The notes beneath the pieces were generated by a model, which was not told where the DNA came from, did not search any database, and saw only the letters and a program-made list of their open reading frames with translations. From Acidithiobacillus sp. (lineage in GTDB: Bacteria; Pseudomonadota; Gammaproteobacteria; Acidithiobacillales; Acidithiobacillaceae), in NCBI GenBank assembly GCA_028065135.1, contig JAPTWR010000054.1:1-46602 (forward strand): a stretch of DNA of 46,602 nt, given 5' to 3'. Within the stretch, counting starts at the first letter, position 1. Every line of letters starts with the position of its first letter. Of the stretch, positions 17,951 to 26,330 are shown one piece after another. The translations under genes and the position numbers were made by a program.

Positions 17951-20191
17951 ATGGCAGCTGAGCCGCATAAAATTTACCAGATTGCCAAAGCGCAGGGCGA
18001 TATGACCCGTATCGTATGGCCCGCGCTGGGGTTGTTTATCATGATCTGTTTTTTGGCAACCTGGGCTGCCACCGAATATGCCGCTTACGCCTTTCAATAT
18101 TCGACGGCCCTGGGAGCGACATTAGGGATGCCTCACGTCTACATGCCATTCGACATTATCATCTGGAGCTGGAAGTACGACATTGGCCTGACGGGTCCCG
18201 TTCCTCATGTATTCATGGTGGCGCACGTCATGATGGGTATCGGTGGATTGCTGGCGCTGATCATTCCGATTGCCTACGCCTACCGGCGCACGCGCAAACT
18301 GGATGGCGTTCAGAATGACATGCATGGCTCCGCACATTTTTGTGACGACACGGAAGTGCATGCGACGGATCTGTTGCCCAACGAAAAGAATGCGGGTGGC
18401 GTCCTGTTCGGCGCGTATGCCATGCTGAACAAAGCCGTCTATTATCTTCGTCACAATGGGCCAGAACATATTCTGGTGTATGCGCCGACCCGATCTGGCA
18501 AGGGCGTAGGCATCGTAATACCCACCCTCCTGTCCTGGTTGCAGAGTGTCTTTGTCTACGACATCAAGGGCGAAAACTGGCATCTCACCTCCGGGTTCCG
18601 CGAGAAAATCCTAGGTCAACGCTGCATTCGCTTTGCGCCGTGGGACTTGGACTCAGCGCATTTCAACCCGCTGGACGAAATCCGCCTCGATCATAACCTG
18701 GTCAAGGACGTGATGAATATCTCGACAATGATCGTAGACCCCGACGGTAAGGGGCTCAGCGACCACTGGGCCAAGACCGGTTTTGACCTCATGACTGGGG
18801 TCGTGATCTTTGTGAAACTCACCAAGGAACTGGATGGCAAGACGCTGCAAACCAAGCGCTGTCTGGCAACGGTACAAGCCATTTTGTCGGACGGCGGACC
18901 AATCCGCAGAATTGCCGAGCGCATTGAGCAAGAGAAGGCCGACGCGCGCGAAGAGGGCGACGAGACAAAAATGCTAGACGGCTTTGCCGCTGTCATGACC
19001 TACGTGCGTGATACGGCGCACGAAATGCAAGAAAATGGTGAGGAAACGGACGAATGGCGGCTATTCGGGTGGAAGGCGGCCGGTGAGGCCGCACAAAGCT
19101 ATCTGAACAAGGCGGGCAATGAGGCGTCTGGTGTCTTGTCCACGGCCATGAGCTTCTTGTCCATCTACCGAGACCCGCTGGTCGCCAGAAACACTTCCTA
19201 TTCTGACTTTACCATTGAGAGCCTGATGGGTGGTCCTGATGTGGACGGAAAGCCCTGCACCCGCAAGACTTCTTTCTACATGGTGAATCCGCCGACGGAT
19301 GCGGACCGCCTGAAGCCGTTGACGCGCTTGCTGCTGAATCAGACGGTACGGCGCCTGACTGAAGAAATGGCTTTCGATGAAAGCGGTCAGGGTCATAGCA
19401 TCCACCCGTACAGGCTTCTGTTACTTATCGATGAGTTCCCCAGTCTGGGGAAACTGGATGTATTCCAGAAGGCGCTGGCCTTTATCGCGGGCTATGGACT
19501 CAAGGCGTTGTTGATCATCCAGAGCAAAAGCCAGCTCTACGCGGAATATACGAAGGACGAGGCCATTACCGATAACTGCCACATCCGCATAGCCTATACG
19601 CCCAATCGTATCGACTCGGCGAAAGAACTTTCCGAGACTATCGGTAACTTTACGGCAACACATACACAGCGACAGTATTCCGGCGGGCGGTTGTCAGTGC
19701 TCTTGCAGCATGTGAATACCAATGAACAAATGGTATCCAGAGCGCTGCTTACACCCGAAGAACTGATGCGTATGCCTGCATCCGATGAAATCGTCTTTGT
19801 GTCGGGTCATGCGCCGATCTACTGCCAGAAGATCATCTATTACACCGACCCGAACCTGAGCAAGCGCTGCGCGATTCCACCGCCGGTCAAATCTTTTACA
19901 CACTTGGAAAAGGTTGAGGTACAAGTTGTACGGACTTCGGAGACACAGCTGCCCATTAAAGCGGACGAGACTGGCGAGACGTTGCCAGCCTCCCCCACGA
20001 ACATGGTTATCCCGATGGAGCCATTGCCGGAAGATAAAGACCTACTGGATTCCACGCAAATCATGGCGCAATGCGGAGAGGATGAAAGGCCTGTCCAGCT
20101 TGAGACGGAAAGTGAAGAGATGCCAGACGGTGGAGATACGTTTCCTGATGATAACGGAGAGGGAGATGAAGACCCGTTTGCTGACGCTTAG
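17951..20191 (+). CDS. traG: TraG/VirD4 type IV coupling protein
   Basis: This 746-residue inner-membrane ATPase passes substrates to the type IV channel. Two hydrophobic segments lie at about 21-48 and 84-110. The soluble part has Walker A in YAPTRSGKGVGIVIPT (about 177), the TraG-typical YDIKGENW and Walker B in LLLLIDEFPSLGKL (about 490). The C-terminal 90 residues are acidic. The ATG at 17951 has GGAG 5 bases upstream. It overlaps traF by 26 bases, as in an operon. IncP TraG proteins have similar size and motifs. Confidence 0.95.
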   Translation: MAAEPHKIYQIAKAQGDMTRIVWPALGLFIMICFLATWAATEYAAYAFQYSTALGATLGMPHVYMPFDIIIWSWKYDIGLTGPVPHVFMVAHVMMGIGGLLALIIPIAYAYRRTRKLDGVQNDMHGSAHFCDDTEVHATDLLPNEKNAGGVLFGAYAMLNKAVYYLRHNGPEHILVYAPTRSGKGVGIVIPTLLSWLQSVFVYDIKGENWHLTSGFREKILGQRCIRFAPWDLDSAHFNPLDEIRLDHNLVKDVMNISTMIVDPDGKGLSDHWAKTGFDLMTGVVIFVKLTKELDGKTLQTKRCLATVQAILSDGGPIRRIAERIEQEKADAREEGDETKMLDGFAAVMTYVRDTAHEMQENGEETDEWRLFGWKAAGEAAQSYLNKAGNEASGVLSTAMSFLSIYRDPLVARNTSYSDFTIESLMGGPDVDGKPCTRKTSFYMVNPPTDADRLKPLTRLLLNQTVRRLTEEMAFDESGQGHSIHPYRLLLLIDEFPSLGKLDVFQKALAFIAGYGLKALLIIQSKSQLYAEYTKDEAITDNCHIRIAYTPNRIDSAKELSETIGNFTATHTQRQYSGGRLSVLLQHVNTNEQMVSRALLTPEELMRMPASDEIVFVSGHAPIYCQKIIYYTDPNLSKRCAIPPPVKSFTHLEKVEVQVVRTSETQLPIKADETGETLPASPTNMVIPMEPLPEDKDLLDSTQIMAQCGEDERPVQLETESEEMPDGGDTFPDDNGEGDEDPFADA

Positions 20192-20789
20192 TCGGCTGGT
20201 CGCCATTCGCCGCCCCCAGTGGCGGCGAATGATACCCGTTGTAATCACAGGAGCCATCATCGCCAGCGCGGTTATCGCGTGGAACAACGGCGATTGGCGG
20301 CTGAATTTGTCCCCCAGCGAACCGATGGGATTATGGTCGGTTCAAAGGTACAAAATCGGTGAAGTTCTGCATGTCGGTGAGATCGTCACCCTCTGTCCAA
20401 TGTTACCAGCAGGATTTGATTATTCCTGGCTAGGCCACGATCAGGTGGCTAATGCATGCGCAGGTGGCGGGACGCCGTATATCAAAACCATTGTTGCAGG
20501 CCCTGGGGATGAGGTTCATGAGGACCGTCATGGCGTGACGATCAATGGCGCGCCATTGCCGGATAGCAGGCCGTTGCCGTTCACCACCAGCAAGCCGCAA
20601 ATCATCCTGCCACAGTGGCGAGGGGCGATCACACTGAAAGCCGGACAGTACTGGGCCTACGGTGCCGGAGACCCCCGGTTTTCCTTCGACTCACGGTACT
20701 GGGGACCCTTCAACCGGGCACAGGTGCAATCGGTCGCTCACCCCATCGCTGTTTTCAAATACAGGTACAGCCCGCGCATCACCAATTAG
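20166..20789 (+). CDS. traF: TraF-like S26 peptidase (conjugal pilin maturation)
   Basis: This 207-residue protein has an N-terminal membrane segment (about 21-40). SPSEPMGLWSV carries the catalytic serine of signal-peptidase-type enzymes. YIKTIVAGPGDEV carries the catalytic lysine. DSRYWGPFNRAQV is the conserved C-terminal block of TraF. In RP4 TraF trims and cyclises TrbC pilin; the TrbC-like protein at 34343 is the likely substrate. The start at 20166 follows GGAGAGGG and overlaps the end of traG. Confidence 0.9.
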   Translation: MKTRLLTLSRLVAIRRPQWRRMIPVVITGAIIASAVIAWNNGDWRLNLSPSEPMGLWSVQRYKIGEVLHVGEIVTLCPMLPAGFDYSWLGHDQVANACAGGGTPYIKTIVAGPGDEVHEDRHGVTINGAPLPDSRPLPFTTSKPQIILPQWRGAITLKAGQYWAYGAGDPRFSFDSRYWGPFNRAQVQSVAHPIAVFKYRYSPRITN

Positions 20790-20805
20790 AGGACCTAACC
20801 GGCAA

Positions 20806-20853
20806 CACAAACAGGTTCCTGATGGCCATTACCAGATAGACACTCTTATCTGG
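20806..20853 (+). promoter_or_regulatory. Transfer-regulon leader element, copy 6
   Basis: Block 20806-20833 with TTCCTG before ATG; leader frame MAITR (20822-20839). Stem CCAGATA (20832-20838) with TATCTGG (20847-20853). The GGGG that follows is the only ribosome site for the adhesin start at 20862. Confidence 0.85.
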
Positions 20854-20861
20854 GGCATGAA

Positions 20862-22904
20862 ATGCAGAAAACAATTTTGGCCGTGGCTATCTCCTCGGCG
20901 CTACTGACTGGTGTCTGGGCAAACTCTGCCTGGGCACTTGTGGAATATTCATCAGCCAAAGATGTTGCCGTTGGTGATGGATCATCGGCCATTGGCCAGA
21001 ATGACGTGGGCATCAACGGATCGGCCAATGGTTTAGGCAACACCAACATCAACGGCTACTTACCCTATACCAGCAGCACTCTGGACAATCAGGGAACGGC
21101 GGCGTCTGGTTCTTCGTCTGGATCCGGCAGCACATTGAGCAACAATCCCGCCACCGCGGTAGGTGACGGTTCCTATGTCTATTATAACGGTTCAGATCAC
21201 TACGAGCCGGGAACGGCTGTGGGTTCGTACAGTGCCGCTAACGGTAATGCGACAGTCGTGGGATCGGGAACACAAGCCGGCTTGGCCGGACTATCGGATT
21301 CCATCCCTGTCTCACAAGATGATACCGCCATCGCCGGGCGTATTGATTCTGGGTCGGACAATACCGCCATAGGAGGTGGTACGGTGACGACGGGCAACGG
21401 GAATATTGCCGAAGGCGAATATGCCAGATCATCCGGAAACGGAAGTGTGGCCATTGGCTCAGACGCCACGGCAGGAAAAACCGCTCTCGCTCTCGCTCTC
21501 GATCCATCCACGGCAGTTGGATCAGGAGCCACTGCGACCGGCCAGAACTCCGAAGCCTACGGATACGATGCCTCGGCTACAGGTAATGAATCCCAAGCCC
21601 TTGGCACGAAGTCTCAGGCAAGCCTTGCTGACTCGGTAGCATTGGGGTCGGATAGCACGGCCAATACGGCGCAAACCGGGCAGGGCGACACGGAAACTAT
21701 CCGTGGTCAAAGCTATTCACTGGCTGGGGGGTCGCCATCTGGCGAAGTCAGTGTTGGGTCTGCTTCGGGCGGCATAACCCGTCTGATCACCAATGTGGCT
21801 GCAGGGCAGATATCCTCGGTGAGCACGCAAGCGGTCAACGGCAGTGAACTTTTTGCGACCAACCAGGCCATCAACAATCTACAGGTGACGCAATCCAGCC
21901 AGGGCGTCCTGCATTACACCACGTCCTCCGGCGCCGCCAGCTCCACGCCGACCGATACCGCCAGCGCGGGGACATCGGCAACCGGCCCGGTCACGATCTC
22001 CAATGTCGCCAATGGAACTATCGCAGCCGGATCGACAACGGCGGCCAACGGAAACGATGTGTATGAGGCCGAACAGGGTGCGCAGGCCGATGCCAATCGC
22101 GCACAGTACAATGCCGAAGGCTATGCCGGCCAAGTTGCAGCCGTCGATAGTGGTCAGGCGTTGCAAGCAGCTAATGCGCACAGCAACAACCTGTTCACGC
22201 TCACCTGCCATCACACAGGGAATGGCTCGGGGGATATTGTTTGTGGCAGAGGAACCACGGTATCCGGCAAAAACGCCATGGCCGAAGGAACGGGGTCTCA
22301 TGCCAGTGGGCAGGATGCCACAGCCTACGGCGCGGGCAGCATCGCCAACGGTCAGGCGGCTACCGCCATCGGCCCCAATGCAGTAGCCAATGGGTACTCG
22401 ACTACAGCGCTAGGCGACCATGCGCAAGCACTGGCTCCCAACAGTACCGCCCTGGGAGAAAATGCCGTGGCTAGAGGGGACAATTCGGTCGCCCTGGGGC
22501 AAGGGTCGGTAGCCAATCGCGCCAATTCGGTCAGCGTAGGCAATGCCGCTACCGGCTTGGACCGGCAAATCACCAACGTGGCAGCGGCAACGGAACCCCA
22601 TGATGCGGTCAATCTGCAGCAGTTTGATGCGGGTTTGCACGGATTGAAAACTTACGCGAACGCAGAGGCTGACAAAGTGGGATCGGTGGATGCGTCTTTG
22701 GGTGAGGCGGCGGCACAGGCGGCTGCTGGACACGGTGTAAACACCGTAGCCAGTGGCGTTGCCGATTATAACGGGCAGGCTTCCTTCGCGTTCAGTTATC
22801 AGCACCGTTTCAACCACCATTGGACCGGGGGTATCACCGTGGGGAGCGATGGTGGGGCTGCGAATACGGTGGTCGCAGCAGGTGCCGGATATAGCTGGCG
22901 CTAG
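20862..22904 (+). CDS. YadA-like trimeric autotransporter adhesin
   Basis: This 680-residue surface protein begins with a signal peptide (first 25 residues, ending NSAWA). Many short head repeats follow, such as NAVANGYSTTALGDHA and NSVALGQGSVANRANSVSVG. Neck/stalk pieces follow (GGITRLITNVAAGQI, RQITNVAAATEPHDAVNLQQ). The last 75 residues form the YadA membrane anchor, ending VVAAGAGYSWR. Trimers of this family span the outer membrane and bind surfaces or other cells. It sits directly after traF and has the transfer leader, so a role in donor-recipient contact or biofilm is plausible. A GCTCTC triplet repeat near 21482 is in-frame and would not switch the gene off. Confidence 0.9.
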   Translation: MQKTILAVAISSALLTGVWANSAWALVEYSSAKDVAVGDGSSAIGQNDVGINGSANGLGNTNINGYLPYTSSTLDNQGTAASGSSSGSGSTLSNNPATAVGDGSYVYYNGSDHYEPGTAVGSYSAANGNATVVGSGTQAGLAGLSDSIPVSQDDTAIAGRIDSGSDNTAIGGGTVTTGNGNIAEGEYARSSGNGSVAIGSDATAGKTALALALDPSTAVGSGATATGQNSEAYGYDASATGNESQALGTKSQASLADSVALGSDSTANTAQTGQGDTETIRGQSYSLAGGSPSGEVSVGSASGGITRLITNVAAGQISSVSTQAVNGSELFATNQAINNLQVTQSSQGVLHYTTSSGAASSTPTDTASAGTSATGPVTISNVANGTIAAGSTTAANGNDVYEAEQGAQADANRAQYNAEGYAGQVAAVDSGQALQAANAHSNNLFTLTCHHTGNGSGDIVCGRGTTVSGKNAMAEGTGSHASGQDATAYGAGSIANGQAATAIGPNAVANGYSTTALGDHAQALAPNSTALGENAVARGDNSVALGQGSVANRANSVSVGNAATGLDRQITNVAAATEPHDAVNLQQFDAGLHGLKTYANAEADKVGSVDASLGEAAAQAAAGHGVNTVASGVADYNGQASFAFSYQHRFNHHWTGGITVGSDGGAANTVVAAGAGYSWR

Positions 22905-22954
22905 ATTGCATGTCCGGCCAGAAAGAATGATGACCACCTGAGAGATGCCTCACC

Positions 22955-22985
22955 TGGCCCTTGAAATTGTTGTCCTCAAGGGCCA
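22955..22985. terminator. Bidirectional hairpin between convergent genes
   Basis: TGGCCCTTGA (22955-22964) pairs perfectly with TCAAGGGCCA (22976-22985), loop 11. It lies between the adhesin stop and the stop of the leftward gene. There is no long T run on either side, so termination may be weak or Rho-assisted. Confidence 0.55.
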
Positions 22986-22994
22986 CAAAGCGCC

Positions 22995-23261
22995 TCAGCT
23001 CACGACTTCTTCATCCACGGTTTTCACGGGAACCATGGATTCCGCAGCATCAATCACCCCCCGCTCCGCCTCCAGCACGTCACCTTTGGCCCGCTCCCGT
23101 TCTACCAGGCTGATAATCCGCGCCACCTGCGCGGGTTTCACTGCGAGGTATTCTGCAATCGCCTTGATATCCTCTTTGAGCTGGGCCTGAATGGAATTGA
23201 TGCCCTCTCGGCGGTTGATGATGTCCTCTATGGCCTCACGGGCCTTGTGATCCAGTTCCAA
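22995..23261 (-). CDS. Small helical protein, possible DNA-binding
   Basis: This 88-residue protein starts at a TTG (23261) with AAGGAG 7 bases upstream on the minus strand. It is almost wholly predicted helix, with INSIQAQLKEDIKAIAEYLA and VKPAQVARIISLVERERAKG, a pattern loosely like small phage or plasmid DNA-binding proteins of the DsbA/GapR type. That resemblance is weak and I do not claim the family. It is one of few leftward genes in the transfer region and diverges from the 23411 gene across a palindrome. Confidence 0.6.
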   Translation of the reverse strand: MELDHKAREAIEDIINRREGINSIQAQLKEDIKAIAEYLAVKPAQVARIISLVERERAKGDVLEAERGVIDAAESMVPVKTVDEEVVS

Positions 23262-23322
23262 TATCGTCTCCTTGGTTGATTTTGCCAGCGTATCATAACA
23301 TGTGCAGAGTTAGCGGCGGAGA

Positions 23323-23339
23323 CTCTGCGTTACGCAGAG
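23323..23339. promoter_or_regulatory. Operator-like palindrome in the divergent intergenic region
   Basis: CTCTGCG (23323-23329), spacer TTA, CGCAGAG (23333-23339), a perfect 7-base inverted repeat. It lies between the divergent genes ending at 23261 and starting at 23411, the expected place for a regulator to act on both. The binding protein is unknown. Confidence 0.45.
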
Positions 23340-23410
23340 GCGTGTTGTTCGCTGACAATCCGTCCTCTTTGCGCTACGCTTTCAGCATCCTTTCAGGAGG
23401 TACCATAGCC

Positions 23411-24466
23411 ATGCCACGCTCCATCTTTCCATCCATCTTTGCCACAGGAGAGGACGCGGTGGACCAAATCGTCCTATCGCTCACCCATCTCACCGGAGAG
23501 AAGGAGGACGTGGAAGATGCGTGCGCCATGGCCGTTCGCGCCCTGTTGAAAAGAAAGGAATACGAGGCTATTGCCACTATACAGCGGCGGCTTGCGGAAA
23601 AGTCGCTGGATCTTGCCGATATCTTTTCGTCCATGGCGCTCAAGCATGCCACGCTCCGGGTAGATGACGGAAAACCGGATAGCCATCTCTTTTCCATCCC
23701 TCTTTCTAGCGGAAAGCCGCTCACGCTTTCCCGTGCGCAAGTCAAATCATTGGAAGACGCAGTGCTAAAGTCAGGGCTTGTTTGCGATGAAGCCAGGATT
23801 TTTATTCATCCTGCTTCCATCAACCTGGACTGCTATGGTTACGCTGGCGCTATTGCAATATGGGAAGCACACCAACAAATCCCAGAGGGGAAGCCGCTTT
23901 CTCCGCATTTTTGGGGAACGCCGGACACCAGCGACGAGCCGCCCGTTCAGACCATTCTGGGGGTGGTCCAATCGCCCTCTTCGCGAGAAGATTGTCTGCA
24001 CTGGGACGCATGCAATGAAGCATTGATCATCGCATTCAACGAAGCTGTGTCAAAAAAGGTATTCAAGGGCAAAATCATGGTGGCACCACCCATGCTGCTC
24101 TTTGACGCGTTTACACTGCCAGAAGATGAGGTCATGCCCGTTGAGGCCATACCTGCGAGCGAAGACGCTCAGGAAGCCTACGATTATCTGATGGAGGCCA
24201 TTCAGATCGCGACCCTCAAGCTGAGTAGTAAGCGGTTGATCACCTATATTGTGGAGGCAGAAGACACTATCACTGTAAGTCTCAACGATGCCAAAGGGCA
24301 CCATGAGTCCTTTGGCATTGACTACGAGGATTGGGGGTTTGACCGACCTCACACGATCACCATGATATATGATGCGCTCATGGCCAGCGGAATTTCTGCG
24401 ATTATCCTGAATGAGAACACGGAGGATATGGCAGAGAATGAGCCCGTTTCTCGGATGAAGCATTAG
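23411..24466 (+). CDS. Unknown 351-residue protein
   Basis: Not recognised. The start at 23411 was chosen because AGGAGG lies 10 bases upstream; the open frame continues further up to 23276, without such a site and across the palindrome. The protein begins MPRSIFPSIFATGEDAVDQI, is soluble and mixed alpha/beta, and has a helical N-terminal 100 residues followed by a domain with HPASINLDCYGYAGAIAIWE and FGIDYEDWGFDRPHTITMIY. There is no signal peptide or membrane segment. It has no leader element of its own and is transcribed away from the small 22995-23261 gene. Confidence 0.65.
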   Translation: MPRSIFPSIFATGEDAVDQIVLSLTHLTGEKEDVEDACAMAVRALLKRKEYEAIATIQRRLAEKSLDLADIFSSMALKHATLRVDDGKPDSHLFSIPLSSGKPLTLSRAQVKSLEDAVLKSGLVCDEARIFIHPASINLDCYGYAGAIAIWEAHQQIPEGKPLSPHFWGTPDTSDEPPVQTILGVVQSPSSREDCLHWDACNEALIIAFNEAVSKKVFKGKIMVAPPMLLFDAFTLPEDEVMPVEAIPASEDAQEAYDYLMEAIQIATLKLSSKRLITYIVEAEDTITVSLNDAKGHHESFGIDYEDWGFDRPHTITMIYDALMASGISAIILNENTEDMAENEPVSRMKH

Positions 24467-24490
24467 TCCAAAAGTGGGCACCACTTCAGT

Positions 24491-24610
24491 CATTGGTGGA
24501 CATCGGTATCCAGCAATGGTGACAAATCGAACGCGGTAGCGGCAGCCAGCACCAGTTATAGCTGGTACCTATTCCACTGCATGCAAGTTTTTGACAGCCC
24601 GGTCTTTTGA
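24491..24610 (+). pseudogene. Remnant of a second YadA-type anchor
   Basis: One frame reads HWWTSVSSNGDKSNAVAAA then STSYSWYL and runs to a stop at 24608-24610. It matches the end of the adhesin at 20862 (HHWTGGITVGSDGGAANTVV, AAGAGYSW) in position and residue type but not closely in bases. No start and no upstream adhesin sequence remain. It is therefore the tail of another, older trimeric autotransporter gene. Confidence 0.55.
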
Positions 24611-24621
24611 TCGGGTTTTTT
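24598..24621 (+). terminator. Rho-independent terminator
   Basis: CCCGGTC (24598-24604), loop TTTT, GATCGGG (24609-24615), one G-U pair, then six T. It follows the adhesin remnant and ends 15 bases before leader copy 7. Confidence 0.8.
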
Positions 24622-24636
24622 GTGTCCACTATCCAG

Positions 24637-24683
24637 CACAAATAGGTCGCCGATGGCCATTACCAGATAGAACCACTATCTGG
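24637..24683 (+). promoter_or_regulatory. Transfer-regulon leader element, copy 7
   Basis: Block 24637-24664 (CACAAATAGG, TCGCCG). Leader frame MAITR (24653-24670). The cleanest hairpin of the set: CCAGATAG (24663-24670), loop AACCA, CTATCTGG (24676-24683), whose 3' arm overlaps the GGAG site of the gene at 24695. Confidence 0.9.
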
Positions 24684-24694
24684 AGAAGCCAACC

Positions 24695-25243
24695 ATGGGA
24701 CGCACAGGACACAGGCTGACAGGCATTGCAGCAGGCTGTATTGCTGCCGCCATACTCTATCCACTCCTCCGCGACATAAGTTTGGCGGCCATCCCCGCCG
24801 GCTTCTTTGGCGGCACGGCTCCGGACTGGCTGGAAATCGCCCATGCGGAATTTTCGCCCCAACAGCAGCGTTGGGTGCGACAGTCCGTCATTCCCCATCG
24901 GACCATCACCCACTGGTGGCCATTGTGGCTGGTCTTGCTGGTAGGGGTAATGGTTTGGCCCGCACCTGCGTGGAGCATTGCCCCGGGCCTGTTCAATGGG
25001 CACAGCCTGTTCACTTTGAATCTCTCGCCCATATTGCGCGCCGTGGTGGCAGGCTTTGCCGCGGGCGGGATCATGCACCTCATCATGGATGTCCCCAATC
25101 CATCCGGCATCCCTATCCTTACTCCCATGGCGCGCAGCCGATGGAGCCTGCATTGGTGGAGTTCAGGTAACGCCCAGGAACCGTTGGCGGCGTTGGGTAT
25201 GGCGGCTCTCGCCGCCGTTACATTGTGGCTGGCTATCCATTGA
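24695..25243 (+). CDS. YdjM/DUF457-like inner-membrane metal-dependent hydrolase
   Basis: This 182-residue protein has about four hydrophobic segments. It carries HRTITHWWPLW and GGIMHLIMDVPNPSGIP, the His/Asp signature of the YdjM (DUF457) membrane-bound hydrolase family, plus GTAPDWLEI near the N-terminus. Substrate is unknown; E. coli YdjM is LexA-regulated. It heads a two-gene unit: the next gene starts before this one ends. The start is set by leader copy 7. Confidence 0.8.
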   Translation: MGRTGHRLTGIAAGCIAAAILYPLLRDISLAAIPAGFFGGTAPDWLEIAHAEFSPQQQRWVRQSVIPHRTITHWWPLWLVLLVGVMVWPAPAWSIAPGLFNGHSLFTLNLSPILRAVVAGFAAGGIMHLIMDVPNPSGIPILTPMARSRWSLHWWSSGNAQEPLAALGMAALAAVTLWLAIH

Positions 25244-26223
25244 AGAGCGAAAACGACTGGATCGAGCGTCTTGTCCCTGTGGCACTGACCGGCCCTCTTC
25301 GAGAAAAAGCGCTGGATGCCACACGACTGGCCCTCACCATCTTTCACATGAGCCCGGACGATGTTGCCGGCGCAATCGGGCAGGCGGCACAGATTCGGGG
25401 GGTGGCCGTGGACAGCCCAAAGGCTTGGATAAAATTCTATCGGGATATGGCGGGGCAGATGGATGTCGTAGGGAAAAAGGTGGTTGATTCCCGGCTGCGT
25501 GCCATCGGCAATGGCCTGGGATACAGCTCCGCAGAGACCAAGGCGCTCTACCAATCTGGGGTGTTTGAGCAGGCGGCAGGATCATCTTGCCCCTCATCCC
25601 TCGTTGATCTGGACCAACGGGGTACCGCCAGTCTGAAAAGACAGTTCTCGAATGAGCGCGGTCGCCCGGGCAGTGGGCGGGTTGGCATGAATAACAATTA
25701 CTCGCTGAACTCCCTCATGGAGAAGGGAGGGGACTTTTCGGCGAGCGAGGAGCGTGCAGCCACCGATGGCGACCACAACGCCGAAGAAGCCATATCCGGA
25801 AAGCGCGCGCTGGATCGCAAAATGGCGCAATTCGCTACCAAATCACAATATGCCGCCTACATCACCTTTATCGATAACGCCCACTTGTTGGGCTGCGACA
25901 GCCTGCGGTCTGGCCCACGCCGTTCGGATGATCTGAAGGAAACCATTGTCACAGCCCTGAAAACCAATCTGTTACTGGCCAGTAACGATTCTGCGCGCGG
26001 TGCCTGGCATGAATACAAAGACGCATTCCAAAGAATCGCTGGCAAGGATGATCCTGGTAAAGACCTTTCCCCTCGCGCGCAGGATCGGTTGAACACCCCC
26101 CATGACCGCGTGATCCGCGAGTTTCAAGCCAAGAAGGTGGAGCGTAAAACGGCTTTGGCAGAACCGGCGCATAAAGCCAGCAGACCCCGCGCAATGAAGC
26201 GGGACCTGGGCATGGAGCGATAG
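25225..26223 (+). CDS. Unknown 332-residue protein with Gly-Met-Glu-Arg tail
   Basis: Not recognised. GTG at 25225 overlaps the upstream gene by 19 bases; TTG at 25240 is another possible start, so coupling is likely either way. It is soluble and polar. The N-terminal 110 residues are helical (RLALTIFHMSPDDVAGAIGQ), the middle is low-complexity (SNERGRPGSGRVGMNNNYS), and a second helical part (about 190-290) precedes a basic end, SRPRAMKRDLGMER. The tail is the one shared by six proteins of the region. Confidence 0.7.
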   Translation: MAGYPLKSENDWIERLVPVALTGPLREKALDATRLALTIFHMSPDDVAGAIGQAAQIRGVAVDSPKAWIKFYRDMAGQMDVVGKKVVDSRLRAIGNGLGYSSAETKALYQSGVFEQAAGSSCPSSLVDLDQRGTASLKRQFSNERGRPGSGRVGMNNNYSLNSLMEKGGDFSASEERAATDGDHNAEEAISGKRALDRKMAQFATKSQYAAYITFIDNAHLLGCDSLRSGPRRSDDLKETIVTALKTNLLLASNDSARGAWHEYKDAFQRIAGKDDPGKDLSPRAQDRLNTPHDRVIREFQAKKVERKTALAEPAHKASRPRAMKRDLGMER

Positions 26224-26244
26224 CCGCGCCTGATCCAGACCGAT

Positions 26245-26295
26245 CGCAAACAGATTCCTGATGGCCATTGGGGATTAGGAATCCTGGATTTCCCC
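26245..26295 (+). promoter_or_regulatory. Transfer-regulon leader element, copy 8
   Basis: Most diverged block, 26245-26269 (CGCAAACAG, ATTCCTG, ATGGCCATT); leader frame MAIGD (26261-26278). Two exclusive pairings are possible: GGGGA (26270-26274) with TCCCC (26291-26295), or GGATT (26272-26276) with AATCC (26280-26284). The ribosome site for 26331 lies 25 bases further on. Confidence 0.7.
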
Positions 26296-26330
26296 TCGCT
26301 TCGCGTAACCCTATGACACAGGAGAGGATC

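Noticed and set aside
21482..21505. GCTCTC repeated three times in the adhesin gene as a phase-variation tract
   Set aside because: The unit is six bases, so changes in copy number keep the reading frame.
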